NCBI GenBank assembly: GCA_003255025.1
Contig: QANY01004032.1
Span: 620,001 to 684,000, forward strand
Direction of reading: 5' to 3'
DNA: 64,000 nucleotides
Origin: Datisca glomerata
Lineage: Eukaryota; Streptophyta; Magnoliopsida; Cucurbitales; Datiscaceae
The notes under the pieces were generated by a model that was not told the DNA's origin, made no database searches, and saw only the letters and a program-made list of their open reading frames with translations. Shown here in pieces: positions 35,234 through 47,330 of the stretch; the stretch's first letter is position 1, and each line of letters begins with the position of its first letter. Position numbers and translations under genes: made by a program.

Positions 35234-36760
35234 TACACCCCGACTAATGTAATGCTACGTGACACTACAACAGTGCATGCCAATCTTTGATATCCAATGA
35301 GTGATTGACACGTGGCAATTACTCTAAATCAAAAATTAATTTTAATCAGATAAATATCTAGATATCAGTTAATTCAAAATTAACATATCTGATTACCCCT
35401 ATCAACTAAACTATCTGTTATTTCACAGATAACAAATTTAGTTGATCCAAAATATTAACTAATAATAATTTAAGTATCTAATTTTACAAATTAGATATTT
35501 TGTCTCACTTATCGATAATTAAAAATATCTATAATTACTTATATATATATATATACGATAATTAAAAATATCTATAATTACTTATATATATATATATATT
35601 AATTGTAAAAATTACATTTATATATAAATAATTCAATTAATTAATTCATAATTAATTAATCACACATAATTATCTCATAATTATGTACTTTCCCTAGAAT
35701 AAAAATTCCTTTGCAAGTTAGTCATTTTCTCATCTTCTGAAATATTCACACCTTAGACTGCAGAGTATAGATGTGACTTAAGGACCATAAACCTATAATC
35801 GTGAGCTTCAATAATCTTGATTATTAATTAAACTCTTTAATTGAATAATCTTATTTATTAATTTTATTATTACTCCACTATAAATATGAAATTGAACTCT
35901 CAGTGCTTATAAAATGTATTTACAGAGCATTCTCATATAGTCTACTGATATAATCAATTGATATAGTTCTGTCCTTCAATTATTGGTTCATTAAACAGAA
36001 CTGGTCAAAATTACCATTTTACCCTTCTAGTTACTTCTTGATCCTTAAGTACCATTAATCTACTAGTGAATGGCTAATTTATAATCTTATTATAATTTTA
36101 AGCTCAATAACAATTCAGTTTAAAAATTAACACTTAAAGGGAACCAATATACGATCCGTTAGGAAAGCTTGGACTCCAAATCTTGTAAGATCATGTTCAC
36201 AGCCATCCATATCACTGAATCTCTAAAACAAAAGTCACTAACCTATTTTACAAATAAACCTTAACGAGTGAATCAAAAGATCTAGTAGACATTTATAGGA
36301 GTTGATGACTACTTAGGATTTAGACTAATCTACATATGATCATCGAATTGATGTGTATTAAATCTTTATGATAAAGAACACGTTGATAAAAATATTAATT
36401 CACATCAGTCCAGTCATATATAATCTCATTATATAAAGTACTTTCACTAAGATGTTCATTCATTTCATTGATCTGAATCAAGATCACATGCATTCATAAT
36501 TCTTAGTGAACCGTACTAGCAATTATTTATTAAAGATTCTATACTTTAACATGTTGCTGATAATTTTATTCATTATCTATGATCTTAATCATTTCATATT
36601 AATACAAGATCATAGTCTTATTAATGAATATGAAATTTTCATATATTTATATAAATTATTTAACAATAATATAAAAGAACAATTATAATAAAAATGTAAT
36701 CCTCATTAAATTTTATATCAAAATGTCAATACACATGCTTTGAGGGCATAACCCCCAACA

Positions 36761-36773
36761 ATCTCTCACTTGC
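36761..36773 (-). other. copia-3 polypurine tract
   Basis: On the minus strand CAAGTGAGAGAT lies directly before TGTTGGGGG, the start of the 3' LTR in element orientation. Confidence 0.65.
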
Positions 36774-36959
36774 CCTGAAGCAATTGTGACATCTCTCTTA
36801 ATCCCATGTTTTTCACATGACCATCAAACAACTTCGTAGGAAGTGTCTTGGTAAATGAGTCAGCTAGATTCAGATCCAACGTTATCTTCATAACATTTAG
36901 ATCACCTCAGTGCATGACCCAGACGTCAACTTTCGACTAGCCACATCTGATTTCTAATC

Positions 36960-38080
36960 AGCATATCCAGTGCGGTTCAGGTCTCCACCTCAATAAACAA
37001 GCATATAGTTTCTCATTCTCCTAAGATACTTGAGAGTGTGATTTACTGCAATCTAGTGTTCCCAATCTGTATTCAATTGATAACGACTGACAATTCCCAT
37101 TGCATAACAGATGTCCGGTCTTGTATAACATGGCATACATGAGACTTCAAAGTGTTGAAGCATGGGAAACATTTATCATATCCTATTCCTCCTAAGTTGT
37201 TTTAGGACATTGTTCCTTGGAGTGCAAAATTTCATGTCTCGTTGGTAGTTGACCTTTCTTGGAATTCTCCATAGAGAATCTCTCGAGCACCTTATCGATA
37301 TAAGATGTTTGAGAAAGTGCATCCCTTAGGATTTGAATGCCTAGAACATAGCTCGCCTCTCCCAAATATTTCATTTGGAATTTCTCGGTTAATCACTTTA
37401 TTACCTTTGATAAAGTTTTTACATCATTCTCAATGACTGGAATATCGTCAACATTAAGAACTAAGAAAACCATTATCTTACCTTTGATGTATTTATAAAC
37501 ACAAGCTTCGTCCATATTTTTCTCGAAGCCATAAGAATTTATTACCTTATCAAAGGTAAAATTCCAAGATCTAGATGATTGCTTTAATCCATAAAAGGAT
37601 TTAAGCAAATTACACATTTTCTGATCTTTCCCCTTTTGTACGAACCCTTCTGGTTGTATCATATAGATACATTCAGAAAAGCTGTCTTGACGTCCATTTT
37701 TCATATCTCATAGTCAAAACTAGTGGCTATGGACAAAAGGATGTGAATGGATTTTAGCATGGCCACAAGGGCGAATGTCTCTTCATAATTGACTCCCTCC
37801 CTTTTTGTATAGCCTATGGCTACTAACCATGCCTTGAAAGTCTCTACTTTCTCATCTGTATCTCTTTTCTTCTTGAGGATCCATTTATATCCAATGGGCC
37901 TGACATCTTCAGTTGGATCTACAAGTTCCGAGATGAAAATGGAATACATAGATTTCATTTTCTAGTTCATGGCATCTTGCTGTTTCTCCTTTTTAGGATC
38001 ATCCATTAATTATTCATAAGATAATGGATCATCTTTATCAGTGTCTGACACTAGGACATGTGCTTCTATTTCGTAGCGAA
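36960..38080 (-). pseudogene. copia-3 RT and RNase H remnant
   Basis: Minus-strand pieces in order are ELVDPTEDVRPIGYKWILKK and KREGVNYEETFALVAMLKSI (frame 37958-37701), then IYMIQPEGFVQKGK, KSFYGLKQSSRSWNFTFD and FLVLNVDDIPVIENDV (frame 37704-37393), then KYLGEASYVLGIQILRD (37374-37192). The catalytic YVDD has become NVDD. RNase H is short and unreadable toward 36960. It is inactive. Confidence 0.85.
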
Positions 38081-38329
38081 CTGGTTATCTCACAACTCTC
38101 CGACTACGACGTTGGACCGGGGTTTCATTTATAGAAACTGTGGTTTCTCTGGTTTGTAATTTATCAGTAGAAATTGAAGTTGGTCTGATCTCATCAGCCA
38201 CTAATTTCTCGAGAACTACTATGAGATTTTTAGTTTTGTATATAGTTATGCTCAATGAAGATTTCATTTGTCGATACAAATATCTTTTGATCCTTGTGAC
38301 TATAAAAGTACTCACCTCTAGTCTCTGGA

Positions 38330-39198
38330 GCATAGCCTACGAATATGCATACCTCAGACCTCGAGTCTAACTTTCCGGTCTTGGGTCTAAGAATGTGAGC
38401 TGGACAACCCTATATGTGGAAATGACACAAAATAGGTTTGGAGCCATTCCATAACTCTAAAGACGTCTTGATTACAGACTTAGAGGGCACTACATTCAAA
38501 ATATATATAGCCATGTGTAATGCATATCCCCAAAATGTAAGTGACAGTGATGAGTAGCTTAACTGCGACCTAACCATATCCAATAAGGTTCAGTTTCTCC
38601 TCTCTCCAACACTATTTTGTTGTCGTGTTCTAGGTGCTGTGAGCTGGGATAGGATTCCACACTCCAGCAAATAATCCTTTAATTCTAAATGCAAGTATTC
38701 ACCACCTCGATCAAATCGAATGGTTTTCAATTATTTACCTAATTGCTTTTCAGCTTCAAATTTGAAGTCTTTAAACTTTCCAAAAGTTTCATACTTTCTT
38801 TGCATTAGGTAAGTATAACCATATCTTGAGTAATGGTCACTAAAAGTGATGAAATACTCTTACCCACATTTAGCTTGTACATTAATCGGTCCACAGACAT
38901 AATTATGTACTAGCTCAAGTGGTTACTGGGCTCTTTGGCCCTTTCCTGTGAAAGGTCTCATGGTCATTTTATCCTCTAGACTGGATTCACAAACAGAAAG
39001 AGTTCCAAATTTTAGTTTTCTCAAAGCACCAAACTTTGTTAACCTGTTTAACCTATCTAGATTAATATGTTTCAACCTAAGATGCCAAATATATGTGTTA
39101 TCATCACCATGAGAAACTCTATGTAATTTGTTACTTTTAGGTTTTGATACTTTAAATAATTCAAAATTATTTAACGTGCGTTTAGTCAGTTTAAGCAT
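38330..39198 (-). pseudogene. copia-3 GAG-pre-integrase and integrase
   Basis: The frame 39198-38923 has YIWHLRLKHINLDRLNRL and TGKGQRAQ, the histidine part of the zinc-binding domain and the start of the core. Downstream minus-strand sequence to about 38330 keeps recognisable integrase pieces, such as one around FDRGGEYL-like sequence near 38715-38690, broken by frameshifts and stops. Confidence 0.75.
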
Positions 39199-39399
39199 AT
39201 ACAGTCCATTTATATATTTTGCATGACAAATATCGAATCTATTCTTAGAAATAATAAACTATTTATTAATAAAAGAAACTTTGAATCAATGTTCTTGCAA
39301 AAGTGCAAGAGAAAATAAATTTCTTGAAAATTCAGGAATATAATAAACATCATTCAAAACCAAATAATTATAGCAAAAAGAAAATAGACTGTGCCTAAT

Positions 39400-40150
39400 G
39401 CTTTAGCTTACACGAGCACACCACTGCCAACTCTCAAAATGACCTCGCAATCAGCCAGCTCCCTTGACGAATCAAACATCTGTAAAGAAGAACATAGATG
39501 GTTAGTGACTCCTGAATCAAGTATCCAGGATGACAAATCATATTTCACTAAGCAAGGTTCAAGTACAACATATTTACCTTTTTTTTTCAGCTCGGAGAGA
39601 TACTTGTTAAAGTTTCTCTTCCAATGACCTTCAACCCCACAGTGGAAACATTTTCCCTTGGGCTTGCTGTCTTTCTTATTCTTCTTGACTTTTGGCGATG
39701 TCTTGACATTTTTCTCTTTCTTGTTCTTACCTTTGGCCTTACCATTGATTTTCTTCCTCTTCTTACTTTTAACAGTGGAAAAAGACTTTTGCTCGATAAC
39801 ATTTGCCTCGCCCTCTTTGGTCATTCTAAGATTAAGTAACTCAAATGTATACAGTTCATTCAACAATTGAGTCATCTTGAATTGAAACTTGTTCACTCGT
39901 GAACGTAGAAAAAGCTGGTGTGAGCGACTTAAGTATAATACTAACTTGAGTCCACTCATCAACGATCACCCCATGTATTTCTGCTTCGTGCATTTTATTG
40001 ATCATGTTCAAAACATGTTCTCACACATAAGTACCCTTTCTCATCTTAGATTTCATATAGCTCCAGTGGCCTCATGACGACTTTGATTAGACTACTGCCC
40101 AAACATAGCCTGTAGAGATTCCATAATCTCATGCTTGGTTCGTTGAGCAT
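39400..40150 (-). pseudogene. copia-3 gag (C-terminal part) and protease
   Basis: Starts in the gag middle (EIMESLQAMFGQ near 40130-40095) only about 190 bases from the primer-binding site, so the Gag N-terminus is deleted. The frame 39962-39408 has a lysine-rich stretch and a zinc knuckle CFHCGVEGHWKRNF whose last Cys is Phe. The protease site SSWILDSGVTNHL keeps the catalytic DSG. Confidence 0.8.
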
Positions 40151-40325
40151 GAAAGCATGTAGACTGCCTAAATTTAAGATATGTATGAATGCATGGATGG
40201 TTATGTTTAATGAATGTATAGAAAATAATGGATCGTTAATTGTATAGTGGTATCAGAATACAATAGTTATATGAATAATGCAAGAAAACTCACACAAAAT
40301 TTAACATATAAATATATAAAGACCC

Positions 40326-40338
40326 CTATGATACCACT
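40326..40338 (-). other. copia-3 primer-binding site
   Basis: On the minus strand AGTGGTATCATAGGG follows the 5' LTR and resembles the TGGTATCAGAGC site for initiator methionine tRNA with mismatches. Confidence 0.7.
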
Positions 40339-42504
40339 TACTGGAAAATGAGGCGCAGGCACAGCAGAAGCGTTTAAAACAATTTAATAAAAATAAACCT
40401 TTTCGATCAAAAGAAAAACAACCGCGACTCCAAGATAACAAAAAAAACTTTTTATAGAAAACTCTTTTCAATCTGTCAAGATCCATTACATATTTATATA
40501 CTAAATCTACAACATACAAGGTTATGAATTATATAACTCTTGTATTCTTAATCAAGCGTCCTTACAAAACTGATTGATCCTCCTTCCCATGAACTGTTCC
40601 AACGATCAGTAGATTGTGAGATTCACAACAAGATCTTCCAAGTCAATCCTCAATGCACTGGGACATGTGCGGGCACATAGAATATTACAAAACACTTTTT
40701 CTATCTCTAAATGTTTTCAACACATGAGATCTAGAGATTTACCGAAAAATACTTTTATGAGACGATTCTCTAAAAGAACGTAATGCTTATTCTTTTATAG
40801 TTTTGATTAACTATTAATCCTAGAGAAAAATCACTCTGATCAATTGTGTTTACAACTCAATTCTTTTATTTCATCAACTAATTATCTGATCAACTCATCC
40901 ATCAACTATGGCCATTCAAATAAAATATGTATCTTATTATAGATAATGGTATATCCGATATTTATGGATAATTAAAAATTAAAAATATTATTTAAATTCA
41001 ATTTACCCAATACAGTGAGACTCACTGTATAATGGTGCACCACTACAATAATGCCACGTGACACTATAATAGTCCATTCAATCTCTGATACTCAATCAGT
41101 GATTGAAACGTGATAATTACTGCAAACTAAATTATTTTAATCAGCTAAATATCTAAATATAAGTTAATGCAAAATTAAAATAACTGATTACCCCTATCAA
41201 CTAAATTATCTGCTATTTCACAAATAACAGATTTAGTTGATCCAAAATATTATCTAATAAGAATTTAATTATCTAATTTCATAAATTAGATATTCTGTCT
41301 CACTCGATAATTAAAAAAATTGATAATTATTTATATATACATTAATTCTGAAAATTACATTTATATATATAATAGTTTAATTAATTAATTATTAAATAAT
41401 TAATCACACATAATTATGCACTTGCTCTAGAATAAAAATTTCTTTACAAGTTAATCATTTTCTCAAGTTCTGAAATATTCACACCCTAGACTGCGTAGTA
41501 TAGAGGTGACCTGAGGACCATGGACCTATAATCCTAAGCTCTAATAATCCATATTATTAATTAAATTCTTTAATTAAATAATCTTATTTATTAATTTCAT
41601 TATTACTCCACTATAAATATGAAAATGAACTCTTAGTGATTACAGAATGTTTTTACAAAGTATTCTCATGTAGTCCAATGATATAATCAATTCATGTAAT
41701 TCAGTCATCTAATTATTGGGCGTGTAATTAGAACTGGTCAAAATTACTATTTTATCCTATTAATTACCTTTTGATCATTAAGTAACATTAATCCACTAGT
41801 GAATGGCTATTTATAATCTTATGATCAATTTGAGCTCAATAACCATTCAGTTTCAGAATTAACACTTAAGGAAACCAATATACAATCCGTTAGGAAAGCT
41901 TGAATTCTAAATCTTACAAGATCATGATCTCAGCCATCCATATCACTGAATCTCCAAAATAAAGTCACAAGCCTATTTTACAAATAAACTTTAACGAATG
42001 AATCAAAAGATCCAGTAAACATGTATATGAGTTCATGATTACTCTGGATTCAGACTGATCAACATATAATTATCGAATTGATGTGTATTAAATCTTTATG
42101 ATAAACGACACATTGATAAAAATATTAATTCACATCGGTCCAGTCATATATAATCTCATTATATAAAGTACATTCACTACGATGTCTATCCACATCAATG
42201 ATCTGAATCTAGATGACATGCATTCATAATGATTTAGATCATATGCATTCACAATGCTCAGTGAACCATTCATTAAAGAGTCCATACTTTAATACATTGC
42301 TAATAATTTTATTCATTATCTATTATCTTAATCATCTCGTACTAATGCAAGATCATAGTCTTATTAACGAATATGAAATTTTTTAGTTATTTATAAAAAT
42401 TATTCAAAAATAATTTAAAAGAATAAAAATAAGAAAAATGTAATCCTCATTAAATTTCATATCAAAATGTCAATACATATGCTTTGAGGGCATAACCCCT
42501 AACA
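40339..42504 (-). repeat. copia-3 LTR (5' LTR in element orientation)
   Basis: About 2166 bases, from TACTGGAAAATGAGGCGC (plus strand left edge) to ACCCCTAACA. It aligns with 34199-36760 but has only a short, single version of the region that is foldback-expanded there (about 41009-41075). Confidence 0.9.
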
Positions 42505-43440
42505 GTTTAAAGCGGATGGAAAAACAGACCTTGAAACTTTAACCAGGTCCTTATTATGTCCAAAAATTTTGGCCGCCTCCTTACCAAAGAATTTCATCGC
42601 CCCCAAGTTTAAGAATTATGAGGGAAAGTTAGATCCTTTAGACAATCTCTGATGTTTTAAGCAAGTAATGACACTTCATCAACACGAGGATGAACTAATG
42701 TGTCGGATGTTCCTAACTAGTCTATACAGGAACACGTTAAAGTGGTACCATTCTCTACCTCATTGTTCACTCAATAATTTTACTAAAATGTCTTCTATTT
42801 TCCTGGAGCAGTATTCCACCTACCGGATGATGATGGAAGCTTCATTGATGAGATGGCGAAAGTCGATAATTATGGTGAACATACGGCCAGACTGGCATTC
42901 AGACGCGATTTAGACCCCGCAACTGTTTGAGGATCTCAAAGAACAAACCCTCTCATGATGGCGAAAACTTTCCTCTGGGTGTAAACATACATAGTCCTAA
43001 AGGAAGAAATAAAGAAAGTGTATTCAGAAGCTGAACAAACAATGAAATTCTGTACAATGCAAAGATGATGGCAGTGTGAGAGCGAGAAAGCGTGGAGCTG
43101 AACGCTCAGAAAAGAAGACTGAAGAGTAGAGGAGTGACTTCGAGAAAAGGCCAAGACTAGCTGGCGGAGTCCATCCCAGGGACAAGGTCTACACCCCACT
43201 AACCATCCCAGTAAATCATATTCTTGAGGTTATCAAGGATAAACCTTGACTGAGGCAGCCCCATCTGATTATGAAGGAGCCAAGTCAGAGGCATAAGGAT
43301 AAGTATTTTCGTTACCATCAGAGCACTGGCCATGAACTCAGAGATTGCTACCAGTTGAAGGACTACATTGAGAAGCTTGTACAAGAAGGACATTTGAAGT
43401 AGTTCGTTTTAAGGAGAGACGGACCAACGAGGGATAAAAA
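42505..43440 (+). pseudogene. Gypsy gag, continued
   Basis: Pieces include PKNFIAPKFKNYEGKLDPLD (about 42588-42648), the frame 42668-42913 with LMCRMFLTSLYRNTLKWYHS, and near 43307-43400 a C-terminal motif YHQSTGHELRDCYQLKDYIE then EKLVQEGHLK. The last is the usual CRFHxxxGHxTEECxxLKxxIExLI motif with one cysteine lost. Several frame breaks. Confidence 0.75.
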
Positions 43441-43469
43441 TGAAGAGCGTCCCATAGAAATGGAACCGC

Positions 43470-43940
43470 TGAGGATTGTAGAGATGGTTATTGCCCTGAC
43501 AGAATCTAAGGGCACATCGAGAAAAGAAAGGAAGATCTATTGTAAGAAGCTGACTCTCGAGGTTAATAATGACTTAGGGGAAACGTGTGGAAACACACCA
43601 ATTATTTTTAATGCACAGGGAAATAGGCATGACGGACATAATGACGCATTGGTAATCATTATTCAAATTGGAAACTGTTTGTTACAGAAAGTTTTGATTG
43701 ATGACGTGAGTGCATTAAACATTCTCCATTGCTCAACCCTTGAGAAGATGGCAATCGACGCCCCAAAGCTTCGAAGCTCGGGACAACAACTCATTGCATT
43801 CAACGGAACATATAACGTATTGAGAAGGGACTTTATCACTTTCGGTGGGGGTGGACTCGTTCAACCACATTATCGATTTTGTAGTCATTGACACGTCGTC
43901 ATCCTATAAGTCAATTCTAGGGAGAACGTGGATTCATAAG
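43470..43940 (+). pseudogene. Gypsy aspartic protease region
   Basis: The frame 43460-43891 reads NDALVIIIQIGNCLLQKVLI, then DDVSALNILHCSTLEKM where LIDTGSSADIL-like sequence is expected; the catalytic D-S/T-G is lost. LIAFNGTYN and a reading near SYKSILGRTWIH (about 43905-43938) complete the fold. Confidence 0.8.
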
Positions 43941-44239
43941 ATGAAAGCTGTCTCATCAACATAATACCAAACCTTGAAGTATATGTCACTAGATGGAGTA
44001 CGGACAATTATGGGGGATCAAGTGTCGGCAAGATGTTACACGGTCTCGGCACTTCGCTTTACAAGAAAGAAGAACATTCCCGTTCTTGGGAAAAAGGAAG
44101 GAAAAAATGAGCAATAGCAACTAGAGGAGGATGAACCAAGTGAGAGCAACCCAAGGTACGAAGCTAGGAGTGAAACCAAAATCGTAGATCCCAGGGAGAC
44201 GGGAAAATGATGACAATGGAAGCGGGACTGGGTAAAGTG

Positions 44240-44998
44240 GAAAAATTAGAGCTTATAGAGTTTCTCAAGGAGAATGCAAACATTTTCGCTATAACTGCAA
44301 CGGAAATGCCAAGTATTGATGAATCAATAATTTATGATAAACTCAATATTGATCCATTCGTTAATCTTGTGAAATAGAAGAAATGGCCTTTTGCCGGGTT
44401 CATCAGAGAAGTCAGCTACCCGAAGTGGCTCGTAAATGTTGTGATGGTAAAAAAAGAGTGGAGAAAGAGGTTCTGTGTAGATTTTATGGACCTAAATAAA
44501 GCTTTCCTAAAGGATGATAACCCGTTACAGAGAATCGATCAAATGTTAGACGCGACATTTGGACATAAGCTCATGAGCTTCATGGATCCTTATTCTGGAT
44601 ATAATTAGGTGAAAATGTTCCTATCTGATTCAAGAAAAGACATATTTTATTACTGACTTTAGAATAATTTGCTATACTGTGATGCCATTTGGCTTAAAAA
44701 TGTAGGAGTGACGTATCAAAGGTTAGTCAATAAAGTTTTTAAAAGGAAGATTGGGAAAACAATGGAAGTCTACATTGATGACATGCTCGTGAAAGCAGAA
44801 AAAAGAGCAGACCACATTTGCAACCTGAAGGAAGCCTTCTCTGCCCTGAGAGAAAGCATCAAGAAACTAAATCCAGAAAATTATACTTTTGTTGTGGCAG
44901 TGGGGAAATTCTTGGGACATCTACTAAATAGCAGGGGGATAGAAGTTAACCTTGATCAAATAAGGGCAATCATGGAAGTAAAATCACCACAGTAAAAA
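44240..44998 (+). pseudogene. Gypsy reverse transcriptase
   Basis: Motifs in order are WLVNVVMVKKE-like near 44425-44460, FCVDFMDLNKAFLKDDNPL (44470-44526), LMSFMDPYSGYN (44571-44606) and, in frame 44669-44995, YQRLVNKVFKRKIGKTMEVY followed by IDDMLVKA. YIDDM carries the catalytic aspartates. Stops interrupt the first half near 44607 and 44659. Confidence 0.9.
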
Positions 44999-44999
44999 A

Positions 45000-45540
45000 A
45001 CAAAATCCAAAGCTTGACGGGAAAGCTGGAAGCATTGAACATGTTCTTGTCCAGATCAACTGAAAAATGTAGACCAATCTTTTCCAAATTAAGAAAGAAT
45101 TCTTGGCAGCAGTGGGACAAAGAGTGCGAATAGGCACTGTGAAAAATCAAAGAGTACTTAGCTTCAACCCCACTACTGTCTAAACCTTTACCAGGGGAAT
45201 AATTGTCCCTTTACCTCGCCGTAGCTGAAACCGCTGTCGGAGTGAAATTGGGTAGAGGGAATGTCAAAGACCAATTTATTTAGTAAGTAAGAGTTTCACA
45301 GCTGCAGAAGCCAAATATGGGAAAATGGAGAAGTTGGTACTTGTTTTAGTTGTTGCCGCAAGGAAACTCATACATTATTTCCTGGTACATACAATAAAAG
45401 TGGTAACAGAGTTTCCAATAAAGAGTCTTCTTCATTCCCCAGAGATAATAGGAAGACTTACAAAGTGGGCAATAGAGTTGGGGGCATATGACAACCGGTA
45501 TGTTCCACGCACTACAATAAAGGCGTAAGTCTTGGCAGAT
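45000..45540 (+). pseudogene. Gypsy RNase H
   Basis: Readable pieces are LYLAVAETAVGV-like near 45208-45245, the frame 45325-45528 with KLVLVLVVAARKLIHYFLVH and then PEIIGRLTKWAIELGAYDNR. These match the classic RNase H that follows RT in gypsy pol. Stops and frame changes are frequent. Confidence 0.8.
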
Positions 45541-45599
45541 TTCATTGCCGAGTTCACATATGAAGAAAATGAGCATGATTCCGTAGAAGTGGAAACGGG

Positions 45600-45990
45600 A
45601 GGGGATGCTTGGACTTTGTTTGTGGATGATGCCTCCAATAATTGAGGGTCCAGAGCGGGAGTGGTGGTCCAGACACCATACAGAGAAACCTTTGAGAAAG
45701 CTTTGTCATTCGATTTTCCAGCATCAAACAATAAAGCAGAATATGAGGCACTATTGGCTGGATTGCGCCTCATGAATGACTTCCAGGTAGCAAATATTAA
45801 AATATTTTATGATTCGATGTTAGTTGCTAACCAAATCTCGAGAAAGTACAACACAAAGGATTTCATAATGATGGAGTATTTGCAAAGTGCCTAGGAAATG
45901 CTACAATTGTTCAAAAGTTTTAAGATTACGCAAGTTCTTAGAACAGAAAACTCAAGAGCGAATGCATTGGAAAATTCAGGGTTATCAGCT
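45600..45990 (+). pseudogene. Second (archaeal-type) RNase H domain of gypsy pol
   Basis: WTLFVDDASNN starts at about 45610, with a catalytic Asp where DGAS is usual. The frame 45661-45894 reads FDFPASNNKAEYEALLAGLR, then IKIFYDSMLVANQIS and EYLQSA. EAEYEAL and xxYxDSxLV are hallmarks of this fold. A second RNase H between RNase H and integrase marks Tat-lineage elements. Confidence 0.85.
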
Positions 45991-46299
45991 CAATTCCCAT
46001 CAGAAGAACTGTTACTGTGGACTATCTCAGTGACTCGAGTACAATGACACCCATGCAAGCAGAAGTCATAGTGGGGGATAGTGAGTATGACTGGCAGAAG
46101 AGCACCGTACAATACCTTCTTTACGAGGAGCTCTCGGCTAATAGATTGGAAGCCCGGAAGCTTCAGCAACAAAGAGCTAGGTATACCTTATTTTATGGGG
46201 AACTGTATAGGAGGTCATTCTCAGGCCCGTACCTCAAATGTCATTCCCAAACAAAAGCCAAGTACGTGATGGTCGAAGTGTATGAAGGAATCTGCGGGA

Positions 46300-47330
46300 A
46301 CCATTCAGGCAGGAGATCTTTGCCAACAAGTTGTTAAATGAAGGATACTATTGGTCAAAGATGAAAGAAGAAGCAAAGAATTTTATGAAGAAGTGTGACA
46401 AATGCCAACGCTATGCTTCTGTTCCAAAGATGGCTCCGGAAGAATTACAAACGCTGATGAGCCCCTAACCGTTCATGCAATGGAGAATTGATGTAGTCCG
46501 GCCACTACTGATGGCTCCCGCTCAGAAGAGGTTCTTAGTGGTCGCGACCATCTACTTTACAAAATGGATAGAAGTTGGAGCGTTAGTGAGAGTACGTGAA
46601 GAGGAAGTAAGGGAGTTCTTATAGAAAAGCATTGTTTGTAGGTATGGGATCCGTAAAGTTATTGTTTCTGATAACGAGCTTCAGTTCACTAGAAGTCAAG
46701 TGAAAAGCTTTTGTAATGGTCTTCGAATTAAAAATAGACTATAAATTCCTTACCACCCTCAAGGCAACGAGCAAGGACAGAGATTAAATAGAACAATCCT
46801 TGACAATCTAAATAAACAGTTGGAAGCTGCCAAAGGGAAGTGGGTTAAGGAGTTAACCTTAGTTCTTTGGGCATACCGGACAACACCACAAGAACCAACT
46901 GGAGAAACAACATTCGCCCTAGCATTTGGGGCAGAAGCTGTTTTACTAGTTGAAATTGGGTGCCCCATAGTAAGATCAAGTATAGATGAAGTCACAAATG
47001 CAGAACTGATGACGAATGCTTGGAGTTCTTGGAAGTAAAACGGGTGGCCACTCTGGTGAGAATGGCCAATTACAACCAAAAAAGAAAAAAGTACTTCCAG
47101 AAGAGAGTCAAAGAACGGAAATTTCAAACAGGAGATCTTATGCTCAACAGGATTTTTTCATCAATCGAAGATAAATTGACGTCAAATTGGGAAGGACCTT
47201 TCATAGTCAAGTTAGTTGGAGGAAACTGATCTTACTACTTAGTGACCAATGAGGAAAGTGACCTATCTAAGCCTTGGAATGCTTTACATTTACGTAAATA
47301 TTACGTGTACCTCCCTTTTCTTTTATAATG
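46300..47330 (+). pseudogene. Gypsy integrase
   Basis: The zinc-binding part has EGYYWSKMKEEAKNFMKKCD then KCQRYA (about 46340-46415). The core follows with FMQWRIDVVRPL (first Asp), RKVIVSDNELQF (second Asp) and YHPQGNEQGQRLNRTI-like sequence (third acidic residue is Gln-rich and uncertain). The frame 46820-47038 has LWAYRTTPQEPTGETTFALA, and 47020-47229 ends SNWEGPFIVKLVGGN. Several stops. Its end is included in the tandem duplication. Confidence 0.9.

Larger units (their letters stand above)
34199..36760 (-). repeat. copia-3 LTR (3' LTR in element orientation)
   Basis: About 2562 bases, TGTTGGAAAATGCGACGC on the plus strand at the left and ACCCCCAACA at the right. It is roughly 400 bases longer than its partner, mainly because of a foldback and its partial second copy (34850-35233). 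A 46-base AT-rich direct duplication also occurs at about 35508-35600. Confidence 0.9.
34199..42504 (-). mobile_element. Ty1/copia element (copia-3) inserted in gypsy gag, reverse orientation
   Basis: Long LTRs at 34199-36760 and 40339-42504 start, in element orientation, with TGTTGGGGGTTATGCCCTCAA-like sequence. Flanks GTTAG (34194-34198) and GTTTA (42505-42509) are an imperfect target duplication. The internal region is only about 3.6 kb and carries minus-strand gag/protease, integrase and RT pieces, so parts are deleted. Confidence 0.9.
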
